DNA of 64,000 nt. Source: JAJQCI01 sp964388305 (GTDB lineage Bacteria > Bacillota > Clostridia > Lachnospirales > CAG-274). Each line of letters starts with the position of its first letter. Position 1 is the stretch's first letter. The position numbers and the translations under genes are program-made. The stretch is taken from contig CAYMAA010000001.1 of assembly GCA_964388305.1 (NCBI GenBank), positions 1-64,000 on the forward strand, written 5' to 3'. Under the pieces are notes generated by a model, which saw only the letters and a list, made by a program, of their open reading frames with translations, did not search any database and was not told the DNA's origin. Shown here piece by piece: positions 62,802 through 64,000 of this stretch.

Positions 62802-63314
62802 ATGCTTAAAATTACGGGAGTTTTTATAGTTATAATAAGTGCGTTTTTACTTGGAGAATATTTGGGACTTAAATATGAATTCAGAAGAAACCAGTTAAAC
62901 GAATTTGGACTGGGAATAAGCTTTTTAAAAGGGGATATGGAGTTTAGTCTTTCCCCGCTGGCTGTTTGCGCAAAAAAAACAGGGCAAAGGCTTAAAAAAC
63001 CCGTTGGGGATATTTTTGAAGAGTTTGCGGCAAGGCTTGATAATGGAGAAAATGTTAGCAAGGCGTGGAGTATGGCTATTGCCTGCGGTTTTGACGCTAC
63101 ATTTTTAAAGGCTGAGGACGTTGAGGCAATTTATCCGCTGGGTAAAATTTTTGAGGGTATGGAGAGCGAAAAGCAGGAACGGGGCATAAGGCTTGTTAAG
63201 GGATATATTAACGACAAGGTGAGAGAGCTTAACATAGAAATGGCAAAGGTAAGACGCTTATACAGGAGCTTTTCCGTTATATGCGGAATGTTTATTGCGA
63301 TTATACTTTTTTAA
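62802..63314 (+). CDS. spoIIIAB: stage III sporulation protein AB
   Basis: 170 residues. Membrane segment at each end (about 3-22 and 153-170) with a helical middle of the type II secretion F fold; LKYEFRRNQLNEF and LGISFLKGDMEF near residue 25-50 are typical. Overlapping context: AAGGAG lies in the end of spoIIIAA. Forms part of the SpoIIIA-SpoIIQ channel. Confidence 0.92.
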   Translation: MLKITGVFIVIISAFLLGEYLGLKYEFRRNQLNEFGLGISFLKGDMEFSLSPLAVCAKKTGQRLKKPVGDIFEEFAARLDNGENVSKAWSMAIACGFDATFLKAEDVEAIYPLGKIFEGMESEKQERGIRLVKGYINDKVRELNIEMAKVRRLYRSFSVICGMFIAIILF

Positions 63315-63325
63315 GGAGGAGAAAT

Positions 63326-63520
63326 ATGGATATACAAATTGTTTTCAGAATAGCCGCTACAGGCATTTTAGTAGCGGTACTTAATCAGGTGCTTATAAGG
63401 GCAGGCAGAGAAGAACAGGCAATGATGACAACACTGGCAGGCTTGGTGGTTGTTTTATTTTGGCTGATTCAATACATAAGCAGGCTGTTTGAAGATATGC
63501 AGGTTATGTTTAAGCTGTAA
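63326..63520 (+). CDS. spoIIIAC: stage III sporulation protein AC
   Basis: 64 residues, two membrane segments (about 5-22 and 30-52). MDIQIVFRIAATGILVAVL starts it, as in the family. AAGGAGGAG precedes the ATG at 63326; an in-frame ATG at 63281 overlaps spoIIIAB and is rejected. Confidence 0.93.
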   Translation: MDIQIVFRIAATGILVAVLNQVLIRAGREEQAMMTTLAGLVVVLFWLIQYISRLFEDMQVMFKL

Positions 63521-63535
63521 GCCGAGGTGAGTCTT

Positions 63536-63922
63536 ATGAATATTTACAGGATTGCCGCCGTGGGACTTATTGGAGCTGTTCTTTCCGTCACCTTAAAAAA
63601 GCAGTCGCCTGAAATTGCCATGGCTGTTTCCATAATAACCTCGGTAATTATTTTATGGAGCATTATTCCCGGTATTGGGGTTGTATTTGGACTTTTGGAA
63701 AGAATTGAAAAGCTTATGGGCGGAGAGAGCAGCTATGTTAAGCTTATAATTAAAATTGTGGGGGTTGCATACCTTTCCGCTTTTGGCGCAAAGGTTTGCG
63801 GCGACTTTGGAGAAAGCGCCATTGGCGAAAGAATTGAACTGGGAGGAAAGGTTATTATACTTATATTTTCAGTACCTGTTATTGAGGGACTGTTGGAGGT
63901 GCTGGAGGAGTTAATGCCGTAG
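63536..63922 (+). CDS. spoIIIAD: stage III sporulation protein AD
   Basis: 128 residues, about four membrane segments. NIYRIAAVGLIGAVLSV and the LKKQSPEIA motif (about 24) are typical, as is GESAIGERIELGGKVIIL (about 92). The ATG at 63536 has GAGGTG six bases upstream; a GTG at 63527 is less likely. Forms a complex with AC. Confidence 0.92.
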   Translation: MNIYRIAAVGLIGAVLSVTLKKQSPEIAMAVSIITSVIILWSIIPGIGVVFGLLERIEKLMGGESSYVKLIIKIVGVAYLSAFGAKVCGDFGESAIGERIELGGKVIILIFSVPVIEGLLEVLEELMP

Positions 63923-63928
63923 CTGCTT

Positions 63929-64000
63929 ATGAAAAAAATTTTGTTTTGTTTTGTGCTTTTTATGCTTTTTATGCCTTTATCCGTAAATGTTTTCGGAAAT
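63929..64000 (+). CDS. spoIIIAE: stage III sporulation protein AE, 5' end (gene runs off right edge)
   Basis: Only 24 codons are visible: a signal peptide of the form MKKILFCFVLFMLFM. Six bases after the spoIIIAD stop. Identity is from operon position and the signal peptide, not from a domain. Confidence 0.75.
   Translation, partial: MKKILFCFVLFMLFMPLSVNVFGN

Noticed and set aside
1..64000. tRNA, rRNA, prophage or complete insertion sequence
   Set aside because: I saw no tRNA-like arm sequences, rRNA segments, integrase, transposase or phage structural genes in this window; only short non-coding repeat elements.

Overview
The window comes from an endospore-forming, low-to-mid GC Firmicute, most likely an anaerobic plant-polysaccharide degrader of the class Clostridia. 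Three things support this. There are many sporulation and germination genes (gpr, a gerA-type operon, spoIIR, the start of the spoIIIA operon, a SpoIVFA-like M23 peptidase, a PdaB-like deacetylase, a SpoIID-domain protein). Three amino-acid T-box leaders (Thr, Trp, Phe) are present, with Gram-positive style Shine-Dalgarno sites and sigma-A promoters. There is also a cohesin/dockerin pair: a cell-wall scaffold with four cohesin-like modules and three SLH domains (2092-5310), and a secreted pectate lyase ending in a dockerin (47307-50699). I cannot name the species from sequence alone.

Layout. 1-1806 (minus): the 5' part of thrS, a small lipoprotein and a threonine T-box. 1900-5379 (plus): promoter, structured leader and the cohesin-SLH scaffold gene. 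5378-13240 (minus): gpr, then a full trpEGDCFBA operon behind a tryptophan T-box. 13348-17563: a Crp/Fnr regulator, a two-gene chromate transporter, a radical SAM protein, and rpmH-rnpA-yidD. 17653-25562 (minus): a tightly packed run TrmH-type methylase, small unknown protein, dCMP deaminase, polA, coaE, lytic transglycosylase, orphan peptide-binding protein, galT-like. 25761-31699: two polysaccharide deacetylases flanking a phenylalanine T-box with pheST. 31877-34409: PhoPR with three PhoP boxes in front of it. 34416-38708 (minus): gerA-type operon followed by spoIIR. 38933-43916: a Gld-like ABC exporter operon. 43957-53386: TPR protein, GH13 amylase, dockerin pectate lyase, SpoIID-domain protein, queA. 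53387-57491 (minus): nitrilase, a Fic gene remnant, ppdK. 57635-60933: a small putative DNA-binding protein, a lipoprotein and RNase G. 61054-64000: an M23 peptidase in two frames, and the divergent spoIIIA operon running off the right edge.

The observations I would look at first: (1) the M23 peptidase is split into two frames joined by a textbook -1 frameshift signal (slippery A_AAA_AAC, 5-nt spacer, 12-bp stem); (2) a family of short inverted-repeat elements with ends like TTAAGGAAACACTGATTAAT, found in at least six places and often inside the 5' leaders of genes; (3) a Fic gene reduced to its N- and C-terminal ends by an in-frame internal deletion; (4) a GerC-type lipoprotein whose best start codon is ATT; (5) two adjacent very long hairpins at 31742-31856; (6) a threonine T-box that appears to control a lipoprotein ahead of thrS. 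All calls are from reading the sequence; no database search was run.
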